A stretch of 64,000 nt of DNA from assembly GCF_009727055.1 (NCBI RefSeq), contig NC_052352.1, positions 26,374,422 to 26,438,421 on the forward strand, in the 5' to 3' direction. The translations under genes were made by a program, and so were the position numbers. Positions 11,301-22,646 of the stretch are shown here, piece by piece (positions within the stretch are counted from its first letter, which is position 1; every line of letters starts with the position of its first letter). The stretch comes from Benincasa hispida (Eukaryota > Streptophyta > Magnoliopsida > Cucurbitales > Cucurbitaceae). The notes under the pieces were generated by a model. It was not told the origin of the DNA. It did not search any database and saw only the letters and a list, made by a program, of their open reading frames with translations.

Positions 11301-13012
11301 AATAGGTTTTACCCTATTTGGCTAATCTATAAGTTTCCAGACCGAATTGAAGTATATAGACTCCACTTCAGGGTCTATGGCTTTGATCCACTGGTCTCGG
11401 TCTACATCATTCATTGCATGTTCATAGATCAATGGATCCTCAATGCCATCATTGGGTATGAGGATCTGAGTTTCTGTTAAATCCATGTAACGGTCGGGCT
11501 GATAAACAACCCTCCCACTACGTCGAAGCACTCTCAACTTTTGAGAAGGATGTGACTAACCAGAATTACCAGCTTCATCAACAACCATTGTTGAAGAACT
11601 AGCCTGATCAACAACTTTTGTTGGTTTATATGTAGCTTCTTTGGAAATTTCACTTAATACTAGTTTATTGTGAGGTTGATGATTTCTCATGTGATATTTC
11701 TCTAAGAATGTAGCATTATTTGACATAAATACTTTGTTATCTCGAGGATCATAAAATAGACCACCTTTTGTCTCTTTGGGGTATCAATGGGCACAATATT
11801 AAACGATGTTTGAATTTCTTTGGGTTTTGCACCAATACGTGTGCAGAGTATCCCTAAATTCTAAAGTGACGCAAACTACCTTTATGCCCTCTCTACAACA
11901 CATATGGTGTTTTAGGAACACTTTTTTAAGGAACCAGGTTCAAAATGTATACAACAGTCTCTACTGCATATCCTCAAAATGAATTAGGCAATTGAGCATA
12001 ACTCATCATTGAACAAACCATGTCTAACGGGGTTCTATTTCTCCTTTTTTATACACCATTCTGCTAAGGCGTATCAGGTGCTGAGAGTTGAGAATGGATT
12101 CCATGTTCTATCAAATAGTCCTAAAATCTCAATTCTACATACTCTTCACCTCGATCTGATTGAAGTGTTTTAATTGCTTTACCTAACAGGTTTTCAACCT
12201 CTGCCTTATATTCCTTGAACTTTTCAAGGGCTTCAGATTTATGATACATTAGGTAAATATAGTTATACCTTGAATAATCATCAATAAAACCGATGAAATA
12301 TTCATACCCTCCTCGTGTTTTGACATTCATCGGACCTCATAAATCTAAATGTACGAGTTTTAAGGGTTTTTTTTTTTTTTGCTTTAAGAACTTTTCCTAT
12401 AAAAATATCTTTTGGTCGTCTTACCCTCAAGACAAGACTTACATAGAGGTAAATAGTTGTCATCTAACTCACTTAGGAGTCCACTCTTGACCAATCTTCC
12501 AATCCTATTGAGATTAATGTGGCCAAGTCTCAAGTGCCAAAGATAGGTACTAGGAGAAACTTTTTGTCTTTTATTTTTAGTTTCAACTGTTTTAATCATC
12601 CCAGTATTTAAAATAGCTTTTGCCTTAGTTGGTCTTAACACATATAAATTGTTTTCAAGTTTTGTAGAACAAGTTTGAACACATATTGAGCTAACAAACA
12701 CTTCATTAACTTCAAAAGATACATTTGTTTTAACAAACAAGAGTTAGATATTATATTCCTTCTCATATTAGGAACTAAAAATACACTTTCTAGTAAAATG
12801 AATCCATCCCCAAAAAATAACTTTAAGTCTCTCATTGCTTTAGCTGAGACGACTTCTCCTATTCCAACTTTAAGAGTTGTCTTGCCTTCTTTAAGCCGTC
12901 ACCAGGAACTAGTTTCCTAAAAAGAAATATAAACATGGTTAGTGGCCCCTGAATCTAATATCCATGTAGAATTATCATTCTTTACTAAACATGTTTCAAC
13001 AACGAGTAAATC
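8374..13012 (-). pseudogene. Copia pol polyprotein remnant
   Basis: Reverse-strand domains in order: aspartic protease with WILDSGATNH (about 12932-12974); GAG-pre-integrase with YLWHLRLGHINLNRIGRLV (within 12384-12740) and a CKSC finger; integrase core with YFIGFIDDYSRY and LQSDRGEEY (12121-12330); pre-RT linker RRSGRVVYQPDRYMDL (11322-11537); RT with YVDG at 10849-10860 where active enzymes have YVDD, then LLIGNG and LGIQI (10654-10863); RNase H with YTDSNFQTDKDSRKSTSG and STMEAEYVA (8379-8597). The catalytic D-to-G change, the frameshifts and a deletion at the RNase H end make it inactive. The RT reading is split at 8683/10481 by a solo LTR. Confidence 0.85.
8688..10476 (-). repeat. Solo LTR, family A copy 1
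   Basis: On the reverse strand it runs from TGTTGGGATTGATGTCC (ending at 10476) to ATTCCTTCA (ending at 8688), 1789 bp. It is flanked by ACCTG (8683-8687) and ACTTG (10477-10481), a 5-bp duplication with one mismatch. It sits inside the reverse transcriptase of the reverse-strand copia element: host coding reads up to GIVS on one side and YQSNPGYDHW on the other. It carries a run of T at about 8921-8947. This is the most divergent of the four copies. Confidence 0.85.
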
Positions 13013-16000
13013 ATATTTACCTTGTTTTTCTTTCTCAGCTTTCTTCTCGGCAAGGTATTTTGGGCAATTATGTTTCCAGTGTCCATCTTCATTGCAGTAG
13101 AAACACTTTCCTTTGTTCGCAGATTTTCCCTTGCCCTTACAAGTTGGAAGCTTTTCCTTTCCCTTTTTCCTTCTTTTTCATTTGAATACTCTTATTCTTT
13201 GAAGTGGAAGGTCCAAACTTACTTCCTGAGAATGATCCCTTTTGGAACTTCTTTGAGGTAACAACATTTGCTTCCTCTTCTTGTCCCTTAGTCTACATAA
13301 GAGACTGATATGTCTAGAGCTTGTTTAGGAGAGTAGTTAGATCGTACTCAATCTTATTCATCATCAAATTTGTGCGGAAATGCAGGAAACTCTTTAGAAG
13401 AGACTCCATGATGAAACTAATTTGACTTTTCTTATAAGTGACAACACCATTTAGCTCTGCTATATTGAAGTGGACCATCTGAAGGAAATCAGATCTGAAA
13501 TTTCCATGAGCAGCGAAAGAAAGATAACTCCAAATCACAATCATGAATGAACAATACATTTATAGTCGACTTCAAACAAGCGGTTATACAATTCATACAA
13601 AAATTGCAGCATGAAAAACTCAAATGCACAAAGGGAAAACCTGTACGAACAATTGCAGATGAGTCTCCACGCTCCATTGCGCACAATCACTCGAACAACA
13701 GCGACCACGAACGCTCGATCTACACGACCGCAACACTGCATGAACTCTTCTCGCTCGTCTTCAATGATCGCCTCGGTCACGAACTCCTCAACAACAACAC
13801 GAACGACCTCTAGAAAACCTCGATGGTGTCGAGTTGAGCCTGACACCACCAACAAGGCTACCTTGGTATTCTCGGTGTGAGAATCTAGAGGGTGGGCTCT
13901 GTTCGGACTTGGTATGAGGCAGACGAAGGAGGAAACATCGATCGCGTACACGACTTGGCAAGTGGGATTGGCAGAGATCTATCGTATAGGTCGAAGCCCA
14001 GTCGTTTAGATAAAGCTAAGCGATCGTCTAGCAAAAGCTATGCGAATCATTTAGTTCATCGTTTAGGCTCAGTCTGTCGCCTACAAACTCTACACGATTG
14101 TTTACTTACGAGCACGCGATCGTCTAGCAAAACTACGATCGTTTGGTATTTACTACACGATCATTAAGCTCGCCATTGCACGATCATTTAACTCGCCCAG
14201 CCATCGTTTAGTTAAGCCATGAGATCCCTTTTTCACCGAGAGAGAAATCTCAAAACTTTTTACCAGTTTGTGTAAAATCATCTTCAAAATAGAAAACACT
14301 TTTTTTTAAACTCACGGTTACCATGAATCTAATAACCACCCACTCCAACTTGTGTTATTAAGGAAAAAGAATTAATTATCATAATTAATATTATAATAAA
14401 TATAAATGATAACCAACTTAATCATTACTATATTTATAACCCTATAGTTTTAATATTTTAATCTCATGAAACATATAAACTATAGTTCTTTTTCTATTCC
14501 ATGTACTTAATGTGGAAATCTCATTTACATCAATCTCCATAAATGTATCTCATACATCCAAACCGATTATATATATATAATCAAAATACCTCTTGTCAAT
14601 TTCAACATTTCAAATCAACACCAAGAACCTGATCTCAAACTGAATCCATTGAAGGGGCTTACAGGGGGGGGAAACCCTTATGGACCTGTAGCTCGAAGCT
14701 CCAACGATACGTGAATAACTGACTAAACTCTTTAGTCACGGGATCTATCATCGTTAACTGTCAGGCACTCCACTAAAGATCGATAGCTTAACTCTCCTTA
14801 CCATAGTATATTATGTATCCATTTTAACCAATCAGCAGTGCGACATCCCTTAACATATCACTCGTAAGTACAATTGGGCCAATAACCGTTATACCCCTAT
14901 AGTTACATCTGTCTTCTTAAGTCCCACTGATCCCTCTAATGAACATAATTCATAGTCCTACTATGACTGAGTCTTCTCTTCCAAAGAGAAGCTGTGACCA
15001 CTATGTTCAAGCCCCGGAATCAGCCCTTAAGTGTGCAATCTCTCTACTTATCCTTGCTTCGGGAAAGGAGTGAATTTCATCTTGTGGATTGAGTTCCCAG
15101 CTCCCAGATCAGACAAGTCCTAAAAAAGGTAGGCATGTAGAGTTGAAAATCTGGCCACTCTCACCATACTAATCAAAGTATCGCCCTCAAAGATAGAAGT
15201 TCCCAAAACACTCAGGATTGAGGTTGTGTCACCTATGGTCGTTTAGGTGAGATGCAAGTGTCTAGTATCAACGACGTTATATACAGAGTCTAGTCATTTC
15301 GTGGTCCAGGTCTTATACAAACTCTTTGTATAGGATACCCCTGCTCGCACATCTCCACATGAATGGTCAGGATCTACCATATGTAAGAGTTTACAATACT
15401 TACAAACCTCTACAAAGCGGGTTATATCTGTAGTGTCACCAGGATCAGGTATCTCACCTTAATCCTTATACGGCAGACCTATTTAGGATATCACTTAAGG
15501 CATGATCCATTTGTATATCACATATACATGCTTAAGTTCACATAAGATAACCAAGGAGCTTTGTTTATTGGATATGAGTAAATGCTAGAATTAAATAACA
15601 CTTATTTTATTCATTAAACAATATGTATCTTTACAAAACAACGAGACTCCAGGAGAATTAGGACACCAATCCCAACACCATCATATCCAGAACATATTCT
15701 CTAACAGAAGTTCCTTCCTTCATGCGGGAGTCGTAAACATATTTCAGAGTATCGTGCATAACAGATGAGGACGGTTGTCTAAACATTGCCTGTAACGAAT
15801 CCATGATCTCCTTAGTTGTAACCATGCTCTCGTGTTTCTTAGTCAAAACATCAGATATGCTTGCTAGGATATAGACTCGGACCCTATCATTGGCCCTAAT
15901 CCATCTATCATTGGATTCCTAAAAATTTCGATTAGTCGACGAGTCGGGATTCAAAGGACATTCCTTTGTTAAAACGAACCTAAGATCATCGATTACTAGT

Positions 16001-16086
16001 ATTGTGTTTAAATTTGATTTCCAAGTTGCATAGTTGTCTCCGTTTAATTTTTCAGAAGCGAGTAGTTGAATTAATGAGCTAGACAT
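13013..16086 (-). pseudogene. Copia gag (UBN2-type) split by a solo LTR
   Basis: The start ATG is at 16084-16086 (MSSSLIQLLASEKLNGDNYATWK). One in-frame TAG follows the NPDSSTNRNF stretch, then RWIRANDRVRVYILAS and MTKKHESMVTTKEIMDSL (15658-15846). The frame reaches LDMMV at 15683 and resumes as MVHFNIAELNG at 13474 on the far side of the solo LTR. TSD CCATC flanks both sides. Downstream are FIMESLLKSFLHFRTN and a zinc knuckle near 13050-13110 (CFYCNEDGHWKHNC). The knuckle and following linker run into protease. Homology is to plant copia gag-polypeptide (UBN2) proteins. Confidence 0.85.
13480..15677 (-). repeat. Solo LTR, family A copy 2
   Basis: It has TG...CA ends on the reverse strand: start TGTTGGGATTGGTGTCCTAA at 15677, end ATTTCCTTCA at 13480, 2198 bp. 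The perfect duplication CCATC lies at 13475-13479 and 15678-15682. It interrupts copia gag exactly between the methionine and valine codons of DMMVHFN. It contains the family's conserved small hairpin ATTCTC-GGTGT-GAGAAT (about 13870-13886) and, at 13930-14215, several ACGATCG-type repeats. Confidence 0.92.
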
Positions 16087-17690
16087 GTTGAAAAATAAAC
16101 AAGTTCTATTAGTGAATTGCTATTAAATCTAATTAAATTTTAGAAAAAGTAATAATGTACCCATATAATTTATTAATTTTACAAAGATATTTCAGTGAGT
16201 CAGAATAACCGTTATGGAGGGGTAGTCAATTAGTATTCCTTCATTAAACCAAGACATTCTTGACTAAACACTAATACCAGAATAACTCTTATTCCGTTAG
16301 CATTTAGGTATAACTCGTTTGGTCAAGAATTTACTAACATTTAGTAATTCTTGTAAGTATAACCCTCCATTTTCAGATTCAAGAGATTGGTCCCAACAAG
16401 CTACTAAATGGAAAGACAATGCTGAGAATGGATCTAACAGACCCAATTCATTTATGAAGTTTATGTTGTTTCGACTCTTATGTTACGGCCCTCCGAATGG
16501 GTGGTCGCTCTAGGATGACATGCAGGTGGAACATAGAAATCTCACGGTGCAACCTAATGGAGGAGACCATAAGATGTGTAGACACACTTTCTTCTCTCAC
16601 TTGCTATGAACAACTTCCCCTATTCACCTTGCTATTGACACATGCAAACACTTTTCGAATGGAGGCTGCGCCCAAGGCGACACAAAGCCGAGCATGGATC
16701 TCCCGGTGTGAACTCTTAGGGATGTGAGAGCTAAAAATAATATATCATATACATCATTTTTCTCCACTGAACTTTCTAGATCGTCTGGGTATACTCTTAC
16801 ATAGAATATTTCGGCTAATTAAATATATCCTAAGTCTAGGTGTTTATCCGAGTATAACTTTTATATTGAATTTAACCTATGATGTCTAAGTGGTAAACTT
16901 TTTAAAACCTCACATCGCTCACGCATGCTTATAAAACCGAGTTAACCTAACTCAAGTACTAGCTCGATCCCCAGGTAGAAGGTATATCGTAAACCGTCAA
17001 CTTAAGTACCTCTAGCCTTAGACAAAATATTGTTGGGTGAGTTTTCTTGTAACCTCAGTTTTACAAGTTATAGACCTATTTTAACTATTAAAAAAGGTTG
17101 TGTTTGTTGACCCTATGTGAACATGCAATTTTCTTTGTTATAGATCTTAAAAGTATAATTCATTTTATAACATTTATAATTCAGATAATATATATAACAT
17201 AATCAAACATTTCATAAATTAATATAGCAACTTATATTAATTCTCATGAAATCCTATACATGCATACTATATATTATAACACTTATAACATAATTTCATT
17301 GCATGAACATGCTTATCCTATGGTGGGATTTTAAAACTATATGGTATACTTTATGCACAAAAAAATTTAATTTAATTAAAACATACATTCATAATGAATA
17401 ATTAATCAAACACACTAAAGTAGATCAGTTTTGGCATCCTAAACTATCAAACAACTAATTATTTCAAATAATAATTGAAAAACCAGCTTGAACCGCTCCC
17501 GAACACTTCAGACCGACCCAAACCAAGTAAAAATCGCTAAAAAGAAAAATGAAAAGTTGTGCTAGCTAAAAATAAAAATGAAAAGAAAAAGAAAAAGAAA
17601 ATATGGAGGAAGAGACAGAGGAAGCTAAAAAGAAGATATCACCACTACTACTGAAAATGGGATTTTTCCCTGAGAATACGTTGCTGCTTG
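16087..17690 (-). other. Probable copia leader and undetermined flank
   Basis: There is no coding region. The part next to the gag start (to about 16760) resembles the untranslated leader of a copia element. No tRNA primer site or LTR boundary could be located, so the right edge of the copia insertion is unknown. 17500-17640 is purine-rich and may already belong to the host gypsy element. Confidence 0.35.
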
Positions 17691-17699
17691 CATTCACAA

Positions 17700-19424
17700 T
17701 GAACGTTGTCAATATAATTGGGTGGTGGGATTTTTACAAGGGCCCCTAAAAGCTCAAGCAGAATGCGGTACACGCATTCTATGATGGGACTTCTCACCCC
17801 AATAAAACATCGCTAAAGTGGACGATGAGAAGATATATTTTTGCACTAAGGAGGTAAACGCGTTGTTCAATTTGCCAGATGACCCTAAGGCTGAAGGGAA
17901 TAGAATTATTGAAGAACCAATACCAGATAAAATGAAAGAGGCATTGAAGGTGTTGACTAAGCCTGGGTCCAACTAGGACAACTCCCCCAAGGGAATCAAG
18001 ACGTGGCCATCTAGCCTAACTCAAGAGGCAAACCTGTGGTTGTACTTTGTCAAGAAGAAGTGGCTCCCAACCACGCACGATAGTTTCATTTCAAGAGATA
18101 GGGTGATGGCAATATATTGCATCATACGATGCATCTCTATGGATGTCGGATGCATCATTTCAGCCTAAATAAGGGCTAAAGTTTTCAAGCCAAGGGGTCA
18201 ACACGTCTTCTCTCTTCTTGTGACGACGTTGTGTGCCAACTACAACATATTAAAAAATGAAGAAGAGGTGCCTGTCAGGGAAGTTATCACAAATAACTCT
18301 TTCTGGTGACTATTGACGGATTTATCGCTTCAACAAGAGGCAGTTAAACCAGAAAAGACAAAAAAGTGCCCCCTCTCAGTCACAGGCTACACCTTTGTCG
18401 CAGCCTCCCTAACCCAAAAAGAGAAAGTTGGTGAATTTTTTTTTAACTCCATGTGCCAGGCACTGAAGAAAAATTCAAAGATTTACTTGGCGCACCTTTG
18501 TCGCCTGTTGAAGAAGGAAATTTGGTCGCATCACTACGAGCTAAAGATGAAGTAAGATAAACCTTCCTTCATCTTGAAATAGTTGAAAATGAAAAAGAAA
18601 AACCACCTTCGCCGCAGCCAAGGTGACAGACTCCTTCTCCATGCCACAATGAGTTAGGGGTTGAGATCATTTCTCCCCCTCATGAACGATTAAGGAAGGA
18701 GTCTTCAAGGTTGTCGATTGACTTAAATGAACATCCTCCCCTCATTCTTGATGAAACTATCCTTCCCTCCCCATTACATACGTCAAGGGAGAAGTCTCCT
18801 CCACCGCCTTCAAAAGAAGAGGATAAAGGAATGACTCCATTTTCTTAGGAGCCAGCGGCCTCAATCATCCTTATGCCAGCACCTACTGCTGATGACCCAA
18901 GCCCCCTAGACTCCACTACTAAATAATTGGGTGAAAGGTCAGGCATTGGTAAGGCAAGTAAGCGTCTACCTCACGTCCAAGATGAAACTTAGCGCAATAA
19001 CCCTTCTTTACCCAATGATGAATCTGTTGATGCAGATTTGGAAGACTTGTGCAAATTTTTTGTATGATGACCTCTAAGAACCACTCTTAGGGAGTCTAGA
19101 TGAGTTGTCACGCCAACAAGAAACAATCATGCGACAACAACGTGAGTTTATACAACAACAAAATGAGTTGTGAGAATTTGTTTAATGCCAAGCTCAGCAA
19201 GTTTAGTGCCAACAAACCCTGACGAGGACGTTCGTCCGCCACCAGGTGCAGAGGCAGCATGAGCAATTCCGCTTTACACTTCAATATATTCAAGAAGTTT
19301 TTGCTCAACTTATCACCAGACCTTCCCTTCCGTCGTATCTTCAGCAATCCCTTCAATTCCCAAACGAAGAAGAAATTTTCCCTCCCGTGCCGAATTATAA
19401 TAACAATACGAACAAAAACTAAAT
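17700..19424 (+). pseudogene. Putative plant transposon protein ORF of Athila-type element
   Basis: It reads as the plant 'putative plant transposon protein' domain, usually found in the ORF 3' of gag-pol in Athila-like elements. Visible phrases are DEKIYFCTKEVNALFNLPDDPK-like sequence at 17820-17890, LTKPGSN near 17955-17975, then LWLYFVKKKWLPTTHDS and SRDRVMAIYCIIRC at 18020-18130. The later half is low-complexity, P- and Q-rich, ending in a QQ-rich tail (19100-19420) and a stop near 19422. Several in-frame stops break it, for example TAG within the PGSN stretch and TAA near 18167. AAATTTGGGTGTGT directly after it resembles the usual 3' end. Its role in retrotransposition is not known. Confidence 0.65.
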
Positions 19425-19716
19425 TTGGGTGTGTTATCATTTTCTTTATTTCATTCAATGTTTTGTATTCATTGATTGCCTTGTATTCATTATTCACAGA
19501 ATGAATATCAAGTTAATCCATTTTCCTCATTACTTTTCCTTGTGCTTGTTTCTTGCTTATTTTTATTGCATTCTTAGTATTCATTCTTGCTTTGATGCAC
19601 TCTGCAAAATGACCTTAATGATAACAGTTGTGCTAGCTAAACTTTAGATTTTTTATGATAAGTGTTTAGTACTTAGCTTTAGTAACTTTGCCTTAGAAAA
19701 CATTTCTTGAAATTAG

Positions 19717-21852
19717 TGATGACTAAACTTAGTGAATGCAATTATGTGATGCATGTCTTAAGTTATGCGTTTATACTTATGCGTTGGTAGTCATATGTTA
19801 GAAAGGAAAATATGTGTTGATCTCAAATGCAATGACCATGCGTTCCTGTCATAAGTTTTCTTGCACTTACGCCAAGTATAACGCGAATGCAAGTTTCTCG
19901 GGTGATCCGAGGTCGAACTCAGGAACTTGTAGCTAAATGCATGCGGTGATGTGTTTGCGGCGGATAAATAAAAGAATGATGGGGGTTGTAACCTATANNN
20001 NNNNNNNNNNNNNNNNNNNNNNNNNNNNNNNNNNNNNNNNNNNNNNNNNNNNNNNNNNNNNNNNNNNNNNNNNNNNNNNNNNNNNNNNNNNNNNNNNNNN
20101 NNNNNNNNNNNNNNNNNNNNNNNNNNNNNNNNNNNNNNNNNNNNNNNNNNNNNNNNNNNNNNNNNNNNNNNNNNNNNNNNNNNNNNNNNNNNNNNNNNNN
20201 NNNNNNNNNNNNNNNNNNNNNNNNNNNNNNNNNNNNNNNNNNNNNNNNNNNNNNNNNNNNNNNNNNNNNNNNNNNNNNNNNNNNNNNNNNNNNNNNNNNN
20301 NNNNNNNNNNNNNNNNNNNNNNNNNNNNNNNNNNNNNNNNNNNNNNNNNNNNNNNNNNNNNNNNNNNNNNNNNNNNNNNNNNNNNNNNNNNNNNNNNNNN
20401 NNNNNNNNNNNNNNNNNNNNNNNNNNNNNNNNNNNNNNNNNNNNNNNNNNNNNNNNNNNNNNNNNNNNNNNNNNNNNCTTATGCGTTCCAATCCGCTCTC
20501 TCGAGTCTTAGATTTGGTTTTTAGACTACTCTCCCAAGTATGCCTAAATGATGAATGATGCGCTCATAAGACAAGGTAATAGCATAAACCTGGCTGACGT
20601 AAGATTATTCCTATCTCTAGTGAACATTTGCTTACATTGCTTAATACGATCAACCACTTACCGTCCCGGGTAGTTAATTGTTGTTAACTTTACTCATAGA
20701 CAAGCATTGCCCCCGCTTATAGACAAGCATTGCTACATCTTCACACTAAGCAAATAAGGTTTTCTCACAACACTCACGCAACGCACACCTCCCGGTGGTT
20801 TGCTACATGCCTCATATTCCTATGTCGCATGATTAAGTATGCGACACTTTAACAGTCTCACTAAGTGATGCAATGAAAGTTAAATGAAGATGGAGATGGA
20901 ATCGAAGGAATCATAGAAATGCATTGATCACAAAATATATTAATTCCTCAAATAAAGATGTAATACAATACAATATAAGAAAAGAAGAGAAATGGAAAGG
21001 CTAGATGAAAACAATGTCTTGCTTCTAGTAGATGTGTGATAAGGCTGTCGGTGGTGCCATGGATGGGCGGTGGAGTAGACTCTCTCGAGCTCTAACTCTG
21101 GTGAAGGCTTCGGTCTTCACTTGAAATGGATGAAAGAGATGAAGAACTCTCAAGCTTTCCTCTCATGCTTTCATCTGGATCACAAGAATCCGCCTGAAGG
21201 CGAAACTTGGATAAATTGAAATTCTACTCAATGGCTTCTATTTATAGAGCTTGATCGCTGACAGCATTAATGGACCTGCCCTGTTCTGACATTCACGGCG
21301 CGATGGTCCTTTTCTGAATCTCTGCTGCTAACGGCATGGTAGGTGAAATGTCAACATCATCTTTTGATAATCCCAATATATGTATTCATGCTTGCATTCC
21401 ACCAACCTTACGTTCATCCCTCTATTAGGTTATCATCATGTAGCCGCAATCTCCTTGCGATGACCGCATTCGCTCGATGGTCGCAACTTCTCTACAATGA
21501 CCGCATTTGCTTGACGACCGCAACTTCTATGCAATGGATGCATGCGGCTGATGGCTGCAACACCCATGCATTGAACGTATGCGTTCACCTTTATGATGGA
21601 GAGATTCCCCGCATGCGTTCGTCTTTGCGATAACCCGACTTCTACGTATGTGCCCGCTTCCTGCGTTAGCTACAAAGATAGACAATTGAACGCATAATAA
21701 CATATAATAGTGGGTTAGCCGAAATTCTTAATGTCGATCGACGCAAACTCATTTTCTCATGAATTCCTAACATATTCGCCGCATATTCTACTTAACAGCC
21801 CTAATAATTCTAAATAAAAAGTCTATAATGATGTGCATTTCTGCCCGTCATC
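19717..21852 (-). repeat. Solo LTR-like element with TSD ATTAG, containing an assembly gap
   Basis: The ends on the forward strand are TGATGACTAAAC (19717) and CCCGTCATCA (21852): a TGATGAC...GTCATCA inverted terminus with TG/CA dinucleotides. ATTAG occurs on both sides (19712-19716 and 21853-21857). Without it the flanks join into continuous 3' untranslated sequence of the 21-kb element. Orientation is taken as reverse from the gypsy-like phrase GAGTTCGACCTCGG on that strand, but is uncertain. The interior has many ATGCG/CGCAT words. 480 unknown bases lie inside. Confidence 0.6.
19998..20477. other. Assembly gap (480 N)
   Basis: A run of N inside the solo LTR. The true size of the element is therefore unknown. 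Open frames spanning it are artefacts of translating N. Confidence 1.
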
Positions 21853-21857
21853 AATTA

Positions 21858-22628
21858 GTATGCATGCAAGTTTTACCTCAAACCCTCTTTTGCAAAAAAT
21901 TTTCAAGGCTATCACATAATTTGATTTCAGCAATGAGGACCTTGATGTCTTCAAATTTTGGGGTTGGGAGAGGTTTGAGCTAATGCGTTCAAACTTATGA
22001 AAATCTCCTTGGTCATTCTATCTCATTCTCATTAAAAAATAGTAAATAATAAAAAGTGGGATTGAGATTGGAACCTACTCGTTGTTGGATGCTCGCATGA
22101 TACCTGTAGGGGCAAGCCAAAATGAAGGTGGAAATCATGATCAACGCAGAAGAAAATAATATAAATTCTAAGGCAAGAGTTGAGTTTGAGAAGGCGTTTG
22201 CTTGTAGTTGGATGTTCGCATGACACTCTGGGGCAAGCCAAAACGAAGGTGAGAAATCTGGATCAATGCATAACTATATAAAAATAAAAGAAGTAACAAA
22301 GAGAAATTTTGTAATTTTGAACCATAAGCCCATTTTTTAAATGAAATATAAGAAAGCATTAGAAAAGAGCAAGAGATTTTTTACGAATAAGCTTGTCGCA
22401 TCTAAGGTCTAGAAATATTTCCATAGGAAGGAAAATAAAGTTTGAGAAAAAATGTTAGACAAATAAATCTTAAATTAGGGAGCATGTTGAGAGGCCGAGA
22501 TAAAGCGTCGAAATGAGTTGATATATATGCTAAGAATTTAAATATATGCTTGAGGACAAGCATTATTCTAAATTTAGGGGTATGATAACTTGTAGAAATA
22601 GACAAGCATTATTCTAAATTTAGGGGTA
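21858..22628 (+). other. 3' untranslated end and PPT of the 21-kb gypsy element
   Basis: No coding sequence. It holds a diverged tandem repeat of about 125 bp (roughly 22085-22150 and 22210-22270; common words are GGATG, TCGCATGA and GGGGCAAGCCAAAA), then an AT-rich stretch. The polypurine tract AATTTAGGGGTA lies directly before the 3' LTR. The PPT region is itself duplicated. Confidence 0.6.
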
Positions 22629-22646
22629 TGATAACTTGTAGAAATA
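22555..22646 (+). repeat. Perfect 46-bp tandem duplication across the PPT/LTR junction
   Basis: 22555-22600 and 22601-22646 are identical. Each contains GACAAGCATT, the polypurine tract and the first 18 bases of the LTR (TGATAACTTGTAGAAATA). The break lies inside the LTR's terminal hairpin, where ACAAG occurs on both sides of the join. Confidence 0.95.

Larger units (their letters stand above)
8374..16086 (-). mobile_element. Ty1/copia retrotransposon body, reverse strand, degenerate
   Basis: Reading leftward from 16086 the order is gag, zinc knuckle, protease, GAG-pre-integrase, integrase, reverse transcriptase, RNase H. This is the copia order (integrase before RT). Two solo LTRs interrupt it (13480-15677 in gag, 8688-10476 in RT). 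It is cut off at 8374 within RNase H, where it abuts the second gypsy LTR. Its own LTRs were not identified. Many stops and frameshifts show it is long dead. Confidence 0.8.

Noticed and set aside
13541..14167. Multiple frames on both strands of 80-136 codons
   Set aside because: They lie inside a solo LTR of family A; the same frames are broken in the other copies.
19919..20524. Long open frames (about 190 codons) on both strands
   Set aside because: They are formed by translating the 480-base N gap; almost all residues are unknown.
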